Source: Candidatus Protistibacter heckmannii
GTDB lineage: Bacteria; Pseudomonadota; Gammaproteobacteria; Burkholderiales; Burkholderiaceae
Length of the DNA stretch: 64,000 bases
NCBI GenBank assembly: GCA_025050535.1
Contig: JALBVF010000002.1
Coordinates: 86,001-150,000, forward strand
Direction: 5' to 3'
A model generated the notes under the pieces. The model saw only the letters and a program-made list of their open reading frames with translations. It did no database searches and was not told the DNA's origin. This document shows, in pieces, positions 19,886-30,260 of this stretch. The translations under genes and the position numbers were made by a program. The stretch's first letter is position 1, and each line of letters opens with the position of its first letter.

Positions 19886-20160
19886 GGCCGCACCTGCGTG
19901 CGGCGCGGTCTTGCGTCGTCATCGGGGAGGACGATCGGCCCGACGCCGGGCGGCAGGGAGGCCTGCAATTCGATGCCGAGTTCATCAAGCAGCGCGAACA
20001 AAGTCTTGATCGCGGCCGTGGGTTTGCCCTGCTCCAGCCGGCTCAGCGTGACGTGGGAAATGCCGACGATGGCGGAAAGATCCTGCGCGGGAATGCGCAG
20101 CGCGGTGCGCGCTTCACGCAAGACGGCGCCCAAGGCCTGAGGGGTGCGGATTGCATCCAT
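19882..20160 (-). CDS. hipB: HipB-type antitoxin / Xre-family repressor
   Basis: 92-residue Cro/CI-type helix-turn-helix protein: LGAVLREARTALRIPAQDLS and AIVGISHVTLSRLEQGKPTA. A Pro-rich, basic tail (PRRTQVRP) is compatible with the flexible HipB C-terminus. It overlaps hipA by four bases, the standard hipBA order, and has three palindromes upstream that it probably binds. The frame is undamaged although its toxin partner is broken in several places, so it is now an orphan antitoxin or repressor. Confidence 0.88.
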   Translation of the reverse strand: MDAIRTPQALGAVLREARTALRIPAQDLSAIVGISHVTLSRLEQGKPTAAIKTLFALLDELGIELQASLPPGVGPIVLPDDDARPRRTQVRP

Positions 20161-20170
20161 ACCGATACCC

Positions 20171-20192
20171 TATCGAAAGATTTATTTCGATA
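20171..20192. promoter_or_regulatory. Putative HipB operator 1
   Basis: TATCGAAA and TTTCGATA are perfectly inverted around GATTTA, 11 bases upstream of the hipB ATG. It shares the CGAAA half-site with operators 2 and 3. Its centre is at 20181.5. Confidence 0.6.
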
Positions 20193-20223
20193 CTAACCAA
20201 AAATTCCCTGGAAAATCACTAAA

Positions 20224-20239
20224 CGAAAGAATTCTTTCG
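20224..20239. promoter_or_regulatory. Putative HipB operator 2
   Basis: The 16-base perfect palindrome CGAAAGAATTCTTTCG is centred at 20231.5, exactly 50 bp from operator 1. Confidence 0.6.
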
Positions 20240-20273
20240 GTTACGCGAATTCGTCCTCAAAAAAGCGCTTAGA

Positions 20274-20287
20274 GAAAGAATTCTTTC
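20274..20287. promoter_or_regulatory. Putative HipB operator 3
   Basis: The 14-base perfect palindrome GAAAGAATTCTTTC is centred at 20280.5, 49 bp from operator 2 and identical to its core. It ends 35 bases from the stop codon of the alcohol dehydrogenase gene. Confidence 0.6.
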
Positions 20288-20322
20288 GTTTATGCTGCCT
20301 TTCGAAGATCCATCCCCGCTGC

Positions 20323-21342
20323 CTAGAAGAAGATCACGCCGCGCGCATTGCACCCAGCCTGCATGTCCTCGAAGGCCTGCGGCGCTTCGTCGATGGAATA
20401 GGTGCGGGTGATCAGCTCGTCGAGCTTGAGGCGGCCCGCGCGGTACAGGCCGATCAGGCGCGGGAAGTCCTGGCGCGGCCGGGCCCAGCCGAAGTAGGAG
20501 CCGGTGAGCGTCTTCTCGCCGAAGGTCAGCGAAGCGGTGCGGATGGAGGTCGTGTCCTTTGGGTTGGTCACGCCCACCACCACAGCGGTGCCGCCCTTGC
20601 CCAGCACGCCGTAGGCCAGCGCGACGACCTCGCCCGAGCCCTCGCATTCAAAGGCGAAGTCCGCGCCGCCGGTGAGCTTGAGCAGGGCCTTGGCGGGGTT
20701 TTCCTCGTTGCGGCTGTTGAGCGTGTGGGCGGCGCCGAACTGGCGCGCCATCTCGAGCTTGGCGTCCGAGGTGTCCACCGCGACGATCATGCGCGCGCCG
20801 GCGATGTGGCAGCCCTGGATGGCGCTCAGGCCCACGCCGCCGCAGCCGATGAGCGCGGCGCGGTCGAGCGGCATCTGCTGATCGATCTTGACCACGTTGT
20901 CGGCGTGCAGCGTGGCGTATTCAGCCATCACGCCGCAGCCGGAGAAGACGGAGAGCGGATTGCCGGCGAGGTCGCGGGTGCGCACCGTGCCATCGGGCAG
21001 GGGGGCCGCGGCGCGGGCCGCCTGATCGCAGAGCTGGGGCCGGCCGGTCTGGCAGTAGCGGCATTTGTCGCACATGCTGATGAAGGAGCTCACCACGTGG
21101 TCGCCCACCGCATAGTCGGAGACGCCCTCTCCCACCGCGACGACCACGCCCGCGCCCTCGTGGCCGAGCACCACGGGCGGTGGGAAGGGGATGTTGGTGG
21201 CGGAGAGGTCGCTGTGGCAGACGCCACAGGTGGAGAGCTTGATCATCAGCTCGCCGCGGCGCGGCGCCTCGACGAGAATCTCCTCGACCACGACCGGCTT
21301 GCCGATTTCGCGGCAGACCGCAGCCTTCGATTTTTGCTCCAC
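20323..21342 (-). CDS. Zinc-dependent alcohol dehydrogenase
   Basis: 339-residue medium-chain dehydrogenase/reductase. The catalytic zinc site is visible in CGVCHSDLSA and GHEGAGVVVAVGEGV. The structural zinc site is MCDKCRYCQTGRPQLC (four Cys). The Rossmann dinucleotide site is IGCGGVGLSAIQGCHIAGA, with the Asp after the second strand (VAVDTSDAKLEMA) suggesting NAD. I set the start at GTG 21342, preceded by AAGGAGA six bases upstream; the frame is open further up but without homology. The substrate cannot be told. It stands alone, upstream of hipB on the same strand. Confidence 0.9.
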   Translation of the reverse strand: MEQKSKAAVCREIGKPVVVEEILVEAPRRGELMIKLSTCGVCHSDLSATNIPFPPPVVLGHEGAGVVVAVGEGVSDYAVGDHVVSSFISMCDKCRYCQTGRPQLCDQAARAAAPLPDGTVRTRDLAGNPLSVFSGCGVMAEYATLHADNVVKIDQQMPLDRAALIGCGGVGLSAIQGCHIAGARMIVAVDTSDAKLEMARQFGAAHTLNSRNEENPAKALLKLTGGADFAFECEGSGEVVALAYGVLGKGGTAVVVGVTNPKDTTSIRTASLTFGEKTLTGSYFGWARPRQDFPRLIGLYRAGRLKLDELITRTYSIDEAPQAFEDMQAGCNARGVIFF

Positions 21343-21451
21343 GGCGTCTCCTTGTTCTTGGCGGCCGGACAAGGATAACCGAGGCGGCCGGCGCCGGGCC
21401 GGTTCTGGCAAGCGCAGCCGGCTCGGCCCGATTCAGCCGAAGCGGCGGCGT

Positions 21452-22333
21452 TCAGGGATAGTTGACGCCCGGATAGGCGGGCAGCGCGTCGAGCGAGACC
21501 TTCTTCGCCGCCGCGTAGAGCGGCAGCACGCTATCGAGGTTGCGGCGGATCTCGGCAATGCGGCTTTCGTCCGAGGGGTGGGTGGAGAGGAATTCGAGCT
21601 TGCCGCCGGCGCTGGCCTTGGCCATCTTCTGCCACAGAAAGATGCCGGCGCGCGGGTCGTAGCCGGCGCGCGCGGCCATGTCCATGCCCACCAGGTCGGC
21701 CTCGGTCTCGTCCGAGCGCGAGAACTTGAGCGTTAGCAGCTGCTGGCCGGCGCTGGCGAGCAGATTGCCCGCGCTGCCAAAGCCGAGCACGGTGGAGAGG
21801 ATGTTCACGCCGGCGTTGGTGAGTTCGGACTTGCCCATGCGCGCGCGGGCGTGTTCGCGCAGCGCATGGGCCACTTCATGGCCCATGACGATGGCGATCT
21901 CGTCGTCGCTGGGCTCCAGCGTCTTGATCAGCCCGGAGTAGAAGGCGATCTTGCCGCCGGGCATGCAGAAGGCGTTGACCTCGGTGTTGCCGATCAGGTT
22001 GATCTCCCACTTCCAGTCCTTGGCGCGCGGATTCCAGCGCTCGGCAAAGGGAAGCAGGCGCGCGGAGATGGCGCGCAGGCGCTTGAGCTGGGGATGATCG
22101 TCGGCCGCCAGAGCCTTGTGCGCCGATGCGTCCTTCTTGAGTGACAGGTATTGCTTGGCGGCTTCCTGCTCGAGCTGCTCAGCGGGAATGAGGTTGGCGA
22201 AGACGGAGGATTTGCCGACGTCCACGCCGTCCTGCGCGAAGGCGCTCGCCACACAGATGGGGCCGAGCAGCGTGGCGGCCAAGAGGGTTGCGGCGGTTCG
22301 CGCCGGCAGGGACTGGGATGGGGAAGTTTTCAT
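21452..22333 (-). CDS. M48-family metalloprotease, secreted
   Basis: 293-residue zinc protease. It has an N-terminal signal peptide (to about residue 35, ending SAFAQ), then a catalytic domain with IAIVMGHEVAHALREHARAR (HExxH) and the third ligand Glu in SDETEADLVGMDMAARAGYD. It ends with a region rich in conserved FLSTHPSDESRIAEIRRNL. It resembles LoiP/BepA-like periplasmic proteases involved in outer-membrane protein quality control. The ATG at 22333 is chosen because the open frame upstream lacks homology. It lies 46 bases after the ampG stop on the same strand and may belong to that operon. Confidence 0.9.
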   Translation of the reverse strand: MKTSPSQSLPARTAATLLAATLLGPICVASAFAQDGVDVGKSSVFANLIPAEQLEQEAAKQYLSLKKDASAHKALAADDHPQLKRLRAISARLLPFAERWNPRAKDWKWEINLIGNTEVNAFCMPGGKIAFYSGLIKTLEPSDDEIAIVMGHEVAHALREHARARMGKSELTNAGVNILSTVLGFGSAGNLLASAGQQLLTLKFSRSDETEADLVGMDMAARAGYDPRAGIFLWQKMAKASAGGKLEFLSTHPSDESRIAEIRRNLDSVLPLYAAAKKVSLDALPAYPGVNYP

Positions 22334-22379
22334 GGCGGTGCGGCCTCGACGCAGCGGTTGAGCGGAGCGGTTTCGACCC

Positions 22380-23714
22380 TCAGGGCACCGCGCGGTTTCC
22401 GCGCCAGGGCGCGACCTTGGGCAGGAGCAGCATGCCCGGCAACGCCAGCGCGGTGCAAAGAACAAAAAACAAAAACCAGCCCGTTTCGGCAACGATATAG
22501 CCGGTGAGCGCATTGATGAAGGTGCGCGGCATGGCGGCCAGGCTGGTGAACAGCGCGAACTGTGTGGCGGTGTAGCGGGTGTCGGTGGTCTGGGCGATAA
22601 AGGCGGTGAAGGCGGCGGTACCCAGCCCCACGGCGAAGGCCTCGAAGCCGATCACCCAGCCCAGCATCCAGACGTCCACGCCGGTCTTGGCAAGCACCGC
22701 GAAGCCGAGGATGGCCACGGCCTGCGCCAGGCCGAAGATCCACAGCCCCCGGTTCACGCCCGTCTTCTCCAGCCACCACGCGCCGAGCAGCCCGCCGGCG
22801 AGGCTCGCCAACAGCCCGGCGTTCTTCGCTACCAGGCCGATTTGCGTGCGCGTGAAGCCCAGCTCCAGATAGAAGGGCGTGGCGAGCGCCGTGGCTATGG
22901 AGTCGCCGAGCTTGTAGAGGAAGATGAAGCCCAGGATCTGCAGCGCATGCTTCCAGCCCTTGCGCGTGATGAATTCATGCAGTGGCAGCACCACCGCCTC
23001 GCGCATGTTGACGGGTGGCTTGCCGTAGGCGGCGGGTTCGGCGATGAACAAGGTGAGCACGACGCCGGGCAGCATGAAGAGCGCGGTGACGAAGAACACC
23101 GCCGCCCAGGAGAGGTGGTCCGAGAGGATCAGCGAGAGCGAGCCCGGCACCAGCATGGAGAGCTTGTATGCGTTGACGAAGATCGCCGTGCCCGAGGCCT
23201 GGCGGCGGTCGGAGAGGCGCTCGCGCCGGTAGGCATCGACGACTATGTCCTGGCTCGCCGAGAAGAAGGCCACGCAGGCGGCGAGCAGCACGATGGCGCC
23301 GAGTTCGTCCTTGGGCGAGAACAGGCCCATCGCCGCCACCGTCGCCAGCAGGACGAGCTGCGTGACGAGCATCCAGCCGCGCCGCCGGCCCAGCAGCGGA
23401 ATGTGGAAGCGGTCCATCAGCGGAGACCAGACGAACTTCCAGGTGTAGGGAAAGCCCACCAGCGCGAACAGGCCGATGGCCTTCAGGTCCACGCCGCCCG
23501 ACTTGAGCCAGGCCGAGAGCAGGTTGTAGAGGATGAACAGCGGCAGGCCGCTGGAAAAGCCCAGCACCGCGCAGACCGCGAGGTCGCGGCCGGGATGGTT
23601 GGCGTGGCCTGAGTGGCCCATGTGGCCGGCGCGCACCGCGGCGCCGGTCGAGCCGGGCTGGCCGTCCGGTGGGGCGGACGCGGCGGCACCTTGCTGAGCC
23701 GCGCCATCGGTCAC
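22380..23714 (-). CDS. ampG: AmpG-type muropeptide MFS transporter
   Basis: 444-residue inner-membrane permease with about 12-14 hydrophobic segments. Family motifs: LGFSSGLPLFILYNLLSAWL, FPYTWKFVWSPLMDRF, SASQDIVVDAYRRE and GDSIATALATPFYLELGFTR. AmpG imports anhydro-muropeptides for cell-wall recycling. The start GTG at 23714 overlaps the metW stop (GTGA), which makes it preferable to the internal ATG at 23621. It is the last gene of the HAD-slmA-metX-metW-ampG string, all on the minus strand with overlaps. Confidence 0.92.
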   Translation of the reverse strand: MTDGAAQQGAAASAPPDGQPGSTGAAVRAGHMGHSGHANHPGRDLAVCAVLGFSSGLPLFILYNLLSAWLKSGGVDLKAIGLFALVGFPYTWKFVWSPLMDRFHIPLLGRRRGWMLVTQLVLLATVAAMGLFSPKDELGAIVLLAACVAFFSASQDIVVDAYRRERLSDRRQASGTAIFVNAYKLSMLVPGSLSLILSDHLSWAAVFFVTALFMLPGVVLTLFIAEPAAYGKPPVNMREAVVLPLHEFITRKGWKHALQILGFIFLYKLGDSIATALATPFYLELGFTRTQIGLVAKNAGLLASLAGGLLGAWWLEKTGVNRGLWIFGLAQAVAILGFAVLAKTGVDVWMLGWVIGFEAFAVGLGTAAFTAFIAQTTDTRYTATQFALFTSLAAMPRTFINALTGYIVAETGWFLFFVLCTALALPGMLLLPKVAPWRGNRAVP

Positions 23715-24319
23715 CGGCCGCCGGCCTTGTTGACCGCACGCACGCGGTACACCGCCGAGATGCCGCGCCAGTTGCGGCCCCAGGTGACGGTCTGGCGGCC
23801 GTCGAGCACGATGCGGTCGAGGATCTCCAGCCCCACTTCGCCGGCCAGGGTCTCGAAGTCGGCGATGGTCATCACGCGCACGTTGGGCGTGTCGTACCAC
23901 TGATAGGGCAGCGACTTTGACACCGGCATGCGCCCGCGCAGCACAGCGAGGCGGTGTGTCCAATGGCCGAAATTGGGGAAGGAGACGATGCATTCCTTGC
24001 CAACGCGCAGCATCTCGCGCAGGATCGGCGCGGTGCGGTGGATGGTCTGCAGGGTCTGCGAGAGGATGACGAAATCGAAGCTCTGGTTTTCGAACAGCGC
24101 CAGGCCGCCTTCCAGGTCCTGCTGGATGACGTCCAGGCCCTTGCGCGCGCAGGCCAGCACGCCTTCGTCGCGGATCTCCACGCCGTAGGCCTTCACGTCT
24201 AGCTCGTCGGTGAGCAGCTTGAGCAGGTCGCCGGTGTCGCAGCCAAGGTCGAGCACGCTGGCATAGGGCTCCACCCAGCGCGCGATGGCGCGGAAGTCGG
24301 GACGCGTGAGCGCGGACAT
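23711..24319 (-). CDS. metW: Methionine biosynthesis protein MetW
   Basis: 202-residue SAM-dependent-methyltransferase-like protein always found beside metX in many proteobacteria. Motifs: SVLDLGCDTGDLLKLLTDEL (motif I), YGVEIRDEGVLACARKGLDV, QSFDFVILSQTLQ and CIVSFPNFGHW. In studied bacteria MetW partners MetX in homoserine O-succinylation. ATG 24319 is used; an in-frame GTG at 24325, overlapping the metX stop, is equally possible. The ampG start overlaps its stop. Confidence 0.93.
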   Translation of the reverse strand: MSALTRPDFRAIARWVEPYASVLDLGCDTGDLLKLLTDELDVKAYGVEIRDEGVLACARKGLDVIQQDLEGGLALFENQSFDFVILSQTLQTIHRTAPILREMLRVGKECIVSFPNFGHWTHRLAVLRGRMPVSKSLPYQWYDTPNVRVMTIADFETLAGEVGLEILDRIVLDGRQTVTWGRNWRGISAVYRVRAVNKAGGR

Positions 24320-24321
24320 GT

Positions 24322-25571
<1,250 letters not shown>

Positions 25572-25572
<1 letters not shown>

Positions 25573-26279
25573 CAGGACAGCAGCAGCCGCAATTGCGGAT
25601 CGAGGCCTCCAGTGGGCAGCTTGCGAAAGCCGCTGCGGGCGTAGCGCTGCCAGCGGCCCAGCGCATGGCTGATGAGCAGGTTGGCGCGCAGCGCGGGATC
25701 GAGCCCCTCGGCGCTGCCGGCCGCCAGGCCCGGGACCTGGAGCGTGCCCTGGAAGGCGCCTTGGCTCACGGCGATGCGCAGGCTCTGCTTGAGCGAGGCT
25801 TCGATGCGGTCGACGAGCAGGTTGATGCGCTCCTGCAGGCGCTCATCCTCGTTGACGAGCGCGTCGCCGGTGAGTACGCGGGTCATACCGGGGTTCTTCT
25901 CGGCGAAGCCCATGAGCATGTGCACGATGGCCTGGGCCTGGCGCGCGCCCATTTCCTCGCGGGCGGTGATCTGGTTGATCAGGCCGAAGATGCTTTGCTC
26001 GATGAATGCGATCAGACCTTCGAACATCTGCGCCTTGCTAGCGAAGTGGCGGTAGAGCGCCGCTTCGGAGACGTCCAGGCGGGCGGCCAGCGCGGCCGTG
26101 GTGATCTTGTCGCCGCGCGGCGACTCGAGCATCACCGCCAGCGTCTGCAGGATCTGCACCCGGCGCTCGCCGGGCTTGGGGCGCTTGCGGGCCGGGGCCG
26201 CGGTCTCGGCGGGCGCTTCGGCGGCGGCCGCGTGGTTCCGTCCCGGTTCGGACGGATCATGGATGGCTTGCTCGGGCAT
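25572..26279 (-). CDS. slmA: Nucleoid occlusion factor SlmA (TetR family)
   Basis: 235-residue TetR-type DNA-binding protein that, in gamma- and betaproteobacteria, blocks FtsZ assembly over the chromosome. Seen: [40 protein letters not shown] and [20 protein letters not shown]. An Ala/Pro-rich N-terminal extension precedes the fold. It overlaps the upstream HAD gene by 23 bases and touches metX downstream, so translation is coupled. Confidence 0.92.
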
Positions 26280-27036
26280 GGCTCGTTTTTCTGAGGGATG
26301 GGCTGGATCGCCGCAACAGGTCCAAGATGAATTTTACTTTCAAGTCGGCATAAGCAGGGCGGAATCCTCTGCGGCGCGCATGCGCGGGCAGGAATCCGGT
26401 GACACAGATGGTGGACAGGCCGAGCTTGGCATAGCGCTGCAGATGGCTGCGACTGTCCTCCACCAGCACCGCGCGCGAGGCGCTCACGCGGTGCCGCGTG
26501 AGCAGGCGCTGGAGCATCAGGCGGTCTGGCTTGGGCCTCCGCGTGCGGTGCACCCACATGTTCTCGACGGTCACCTGGTGATGGAAGAGGCTGTGCAGCC
26601 GCGTGTGCCGCCCGATGGGCAGCGCATAGCCTGCGGGCGCGTTGGTCAGCAGAATCTTGCGCCCCGGCAGGCGCGCGAGCAGGTCGAGCACGCGGCGCTG
26701 GAAGCGCATGCGTTCGAGCAGGTCGGGGATGGCGAGGACCTCGGCGAGAAAGTCGGCGGCCTGGACGTCGCCGTCGAGCAGGCGGGTGATGTAGGCCGTC
26801 ATCAGGTCGTTGACCTGCGGAATGATGGAATGCGAGGCGTGGTGCAGCGTGTCGTCCAGGTCGAAGAGCCAGACCGGCCCGCGCCCGGCCGCCGCTCCCC
26901 CGGTGGCCCCTTCGACGGCGGCCCCGTCCCCGGCCGAAGCGGCCCGCCCGAGGCGGGTTTCACCGCGTTCCGCGCCCCAGCCGCGGGGGCCTTGCCTGCA
27001 CAGCCGAAGAGGGTTGGTATTGATGGCGATTCTCAT
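26257..27036 (-). CDS. HAD-family pyrimidine 5'-nucleotidase-like hydrolase with shortened cap
   Basis: 259-residue HAD hydrolase. Motif I is VWLFDLDDTLHHASHSIIPQ, motif II KILLTNAPAGYALPIG, motif III RRPKPDRLML, motif IV VLVEDSRSHLQRYAKLGLST. The N-terminal about 50 residues are low-complexity. Between motif I and motif II the sequence runs LDGDVQAADFLAEVLAIPDL, where relatives carry roughly 30 more residues of the helical cap (RYGATLLGL-type region). An in-frame deletion therefore probably removed part of the cap, and activity is uncertain. It is the first gene of the slmA-metX-metW-ampG operon and divergent from a small gene at 27066. Confidence 0.8.
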   Translation of the reverse strand: MRIAINTNPLRLCRQGPRGWGAERGETRLGRAASAGDGAAVEGATGGAAAGRGPVWLFDLDDTLHHASHSIIPQVNDLMTAYITRLLDGDVQAADFLAEVLAIPDLLERMRFQRRVLDLLARLPGRKILLTNAPAGYALPIGRHTRLHSLFHHQVTVENMWVHRTRRPKPDRLMLQRLLTRHRVSASRAVLVEDSRSHLQRYAKLGLSTICVTGFLPAHARRRGFRPAYADLKVKFILDLLRRSSPSLRKTSHARASHP

Positions 27037-27065
27037 TTAGACTTGATTCAAACGAGGAGAGCGCC

Positions 27066-27305
27066 ATGCACACTGAGCTGGTCGAACCCCTGATCCGCCT
27101 GATGACCGAATGTATCTCAGGCGAGCCGAGCCCGCGCCGCACGCTGCTGGTATGCCTGCTGTTGTCCAAGCTGGGCACGAGCCGCGACTGCCCGCAGGCC
27201 TTGCGCGAGGCCGCCGAATCCGCCGGCGACACCTGGCTGGAGCTGCATCGGGACCTGATGCGCATGAACGTGGGAGCCAGGGCGGAAGAGGCGGTCCTGG
27301 CCTGA
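27066..27305 (+). CDS. Small conserved-looking protein of unknown function
   Basis: 79 residues beginning MHTELVEPLIRLMTECISGE and ending NVGARAEEAVLA, predicted mostly helical and acidic. I do not recognise a family. It looks real because an excellent Shine-Dalgarno (GAGGAGAG) stands 5-8 bases before the ATG at 27066, codon use is like its neighbours, and it fills the gap between the divergent HAD gene and convergent argB. There are no signal peptide, membrane segment or metal motifs. Confidence 0.6.
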   Translation: MHTELVEPLIRLMTECISGEPSPRRTLLVCLLLSKLGTSRDCPQALREAAESAGDTWLELHRDLMRMNVGARAEEAVLA

Positions 27306-27396
27306 GGAGCCAGCGCCCGTCGCGCCGCGTTCGAGGGGATGCGGCGCGGCATGGCCGCGCGGATTGGGTGCAATGGGGAGGGCGAGATGCAGCCGC

Positions 27397-28332
<936 letters not shown>

Positions 28333-28335
28333 CTA

Positions 28336-29458
28336 TTGATCCGGCAGGAAGAAGTTTTCATGTGGCGTATTTGACGCGGGGATCCTGGAAGTAGGATTTC
28401 ACGCGTTCGGAATGGGTTTCGATGAACGCCATATGGTTCTTTGCTGCGGCGTGTAATTTGGCCTTTGTTCTGACGGGGACTCGTGTGCTGATGACATGTT
28501 TCAGGTCGGCGTTGAGTCGCTCATCCGGATTGAGCTCCGGGCTGTAGCTGGGCAGGTAAAAGACTTCGATGTCGGCTTGGTGCTCGGCAAGCCATGCCTT
28601 GACCGGCTTGCAGTGATGCACGCTGAGGTTGTCGAGGATCAGGAACACTTTCTTGCCCGCGCGCTTGCCATCGGCCACCAGCGCCTCGAAGAACTCGATG
28701 AGCTTCTCGTGGTTAAAGGCACCATCGATGATCATCCAGCTTGCCTTGCCCTGATTGGTCACTGTGGAAATCATCGACAGCTTCTGTCGCGTACCTCTAA
28801 CCGCCATCGTGACCGGGGTTTGCCCTTTGGGAGCATAACTGCGGCCCCGAACATCCGTATTCACCAACGCGGTTTCGTCACCCCAGTGAATCTCGCCACC
28901 TTTGGCCTTGGCACGCTTCTCGATGGCCAGATACTCCTGATCGATCCACTGCTTAACAGACTCCGGTCGCTGTTCGTAAGCGCGCTTGATCGGCTTTTTC
29001 GGCGTGAAACCCCAGCGCTTGAGGTAGTCTCCGACCGCACGTATTGAGAGTTTGACCGCGTATTCCTGTTCGATGAACAGCATGACCGCGCCTCGCGTCC
29101 AGAGCGCAGATTCCATCTTCAACTGCTCCGGACGTTTGTCGCAGATCGTGCGCCGGATTGCTTCTTCTTGATCCGCATTAAGCCGTCTTCCGTCTCCTGG
29201 CGTACGACCTCGTGGGCGCGGCTTCAGGGCCGCCGCGCCCCCTTCTTCATAGAGATCAATGGCCAGTCGAGCCGCCGGGTAACTCAGCCCTGTCAACTCC
29301 ACGATGGCCATGACTCCGTATCCCTTCCGATGCAACCTCACGACCTGCTTTTGCCTCTCGTGCAGTTGCTCCAGTTTCTGGTATCGAGCGTTTTCTTTTT
29401 CTATGCCAATTCGATGCCAGAAATGATAATAAGCTCAATCTTTATATTGCCGCGTCAA
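28336..29458 (-). mobile_element. IS630-family element, copy B, nearly complete (1123 bp)
   Basis: Both ends are present. TTGATCCGGCAGGAAG at 28336 and, on the other strand, TTGACGCGGCAATAT from 29458, give imperfect terminal repeats TTGA-nn-CGGCA. TA dinucleotides flank both ends (28334-28335 and 29459-29460), the target duplication expected for IS630/Tc1-type elements. It lies between argB (18 bp away) and a TSUP permease whose stop codon is six bases beyond the far end. It is one base shorter than the copy at 60981, because of a lost G near the transposase start. Confidence 0.92.
28358..29341 (-). CDS. IS630-family transposase
   Basis: DDE transposase of at least 327 residues. N-terminal helix-turn-helix part (GYGVMAIVELTGLSYPAARL), linker GRTPGDGRRLNADQEEAIRR, then the catalytic core with IHWGDETALVNTDVRGRSYA (first Asp), KVFLILDNLSVHHCKPVKAW (second Asp) and SPELNPDERLNADLKHV (Glu). 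Relative to the 60981 copy a single G is missing near 29418, which removes the upstream in-frame ATG, so translation must begin internally (29341 as listed) or at a rare start. Activity is uncertain for that reason. Confidence 0.88.
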   Translation of the reverse strand: MRLHRKGYGVMAIVELTGLSYPAARLAIDLYEEGGAAALKPRPRGRTPGDGRRLNADQEEAIRRTICDKRPEQLKMESALWTRGAVMLFIEQEYAVKLSIRAVGDYLKRWGFTPKKPIKRAYEQRPESVKQWIDQEYLAIEKRAKAKGGEIHWGDETALVNTDVRGRSYAPKGQTPVTMAVRGTRQKLSMISTVTNQGKASWMIIDGAFNHEKLIEFFEALVADGKRAGKKVFLILDNLSVHHCKPVKAWLAEHQADIEVFYLPSYSPELNPDERLNADLKHVISTRVPVRTKAKLHAAAKNHMAFIETHSERVKSYFQDPRVKYAT

Positions 29459-29465
29459 TAATATA

Positions 29466-30239
29466 TTAGAAACTGTACAGATGCCAGAATGCGTCTATTG
29501 CAGTTTTGACAAGCAGGGTCAGCACCACCACCAGGAAGATCTTGCGCACGAAACCGCTGCCGTGGCGGATGGCCAGCCAGCTGCCAACCTGGCTGCCGGC
29601 CAGATTCGCTAGCGCCATGGTCAGCCCGAGCTGCCACCAGAGCTGGCCCGTGACCGCGAAGAGCAGGATGGCGGCGAAGTTCGTCGCCACGTTGACCAGC
29701 TTGGTCGAGGCCGAGGCGTTGAGGAAGTCGAAGCCGAAGATGCGCACGAAGGCAAACATCAAAAAGCTGCCGGTGCCCGGCCCGAACAGGCCGTCGTAAA
29801 AACCCAGGACCACCCCCGTCAGCACAGCCACCACGGCCTCGCGCCAGCCGCTCAGATGCGGCTTGTGCTCCGCGCCGAGATTGGGCTTGAGCAGCATGTA
29901 GAGAAAAAGCAGGGCCAGCACCACCGGCAGCCCCTGGCGCACCAGGGTCCCAGGCACCAGGCTGATGGCCCAGGCGCCCGCCAGCGAGGCGATGAAGGCC
30001 GCGACGAGCATCGGCGCGACCGTGCGCCAGGAGATCTCCACCACGCGCCGGTAGCGCAGCCCGGCCGCTACCGTGCCCACGATGCCCGCGATCTTGTTTG
30101 TCCCCAGAAGCCGCGCCGGCGGCGCCTCGGGAAACGCCGAGAACAGCGCCGGCATGAGCACCAGCCCGCCGCCGCCCGCCACCGCATCCACCAGGCCCGC
30201 CGCAAACGCCGCGCCGCCCAGCACGATCCATTCCGTCAC
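29466..30239 (-). CDS. TSUP-family permease (sulfite exporter TauE/SafE-like)
   Basis: About 257 residues with eight hydrophobic segments. Family signs: AAGLVDAVAGGGGLVLMPAL, LGTNKIAGIVGTVAAGLRY, and in the second half GFYDGLFGPGTGSFLMFAFV with NASASTKLVNVATNFAAI. This is the two-repeat architecture of TauE/SafE proteins, which move sulfur-containing organic anions. The start is taken as GTG 30239 (VTEWIVLGGAAF); an ATG at 30260 would add seven residues. The substrate is unknown. The stop lies six bases from an IS630-family end, so the insertion spared the gene. Confidence 0.88.
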   Translation of the reverse strand: MTEWIVLGGAAFAAGLVDAVAGGGGLVLMPALFSAFPEAPPARLLGTNKIAGIVGTVAAGLRYRRVVEISWRTVAPMLVAAFIASLAGAWAISLVPGTLVRQGLPVVLALLFLYMLLKPNLGAEHKPHLSGWREAVVAVLTGVVLGFYDGLFGPGTGSFLMFAFVRIFGFDFLNASASTKLVNVATNFAAILLFAVTGQLWWQLGLTMALANLAGSQVGSWLAIRHGSGFVRKIFLVVVLTLLVKTAIDAFWHLYSF

Positions 30240-30260
30240 CGCGCACCACCCGTCGAACAA

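Noticed and set aside
22842-23612. Plus-strand open frames opposite ampG, metW and metX
   Set aside because: They mirror the third-position pattern of the real minus-strand genes and have no ribosome site or homology.
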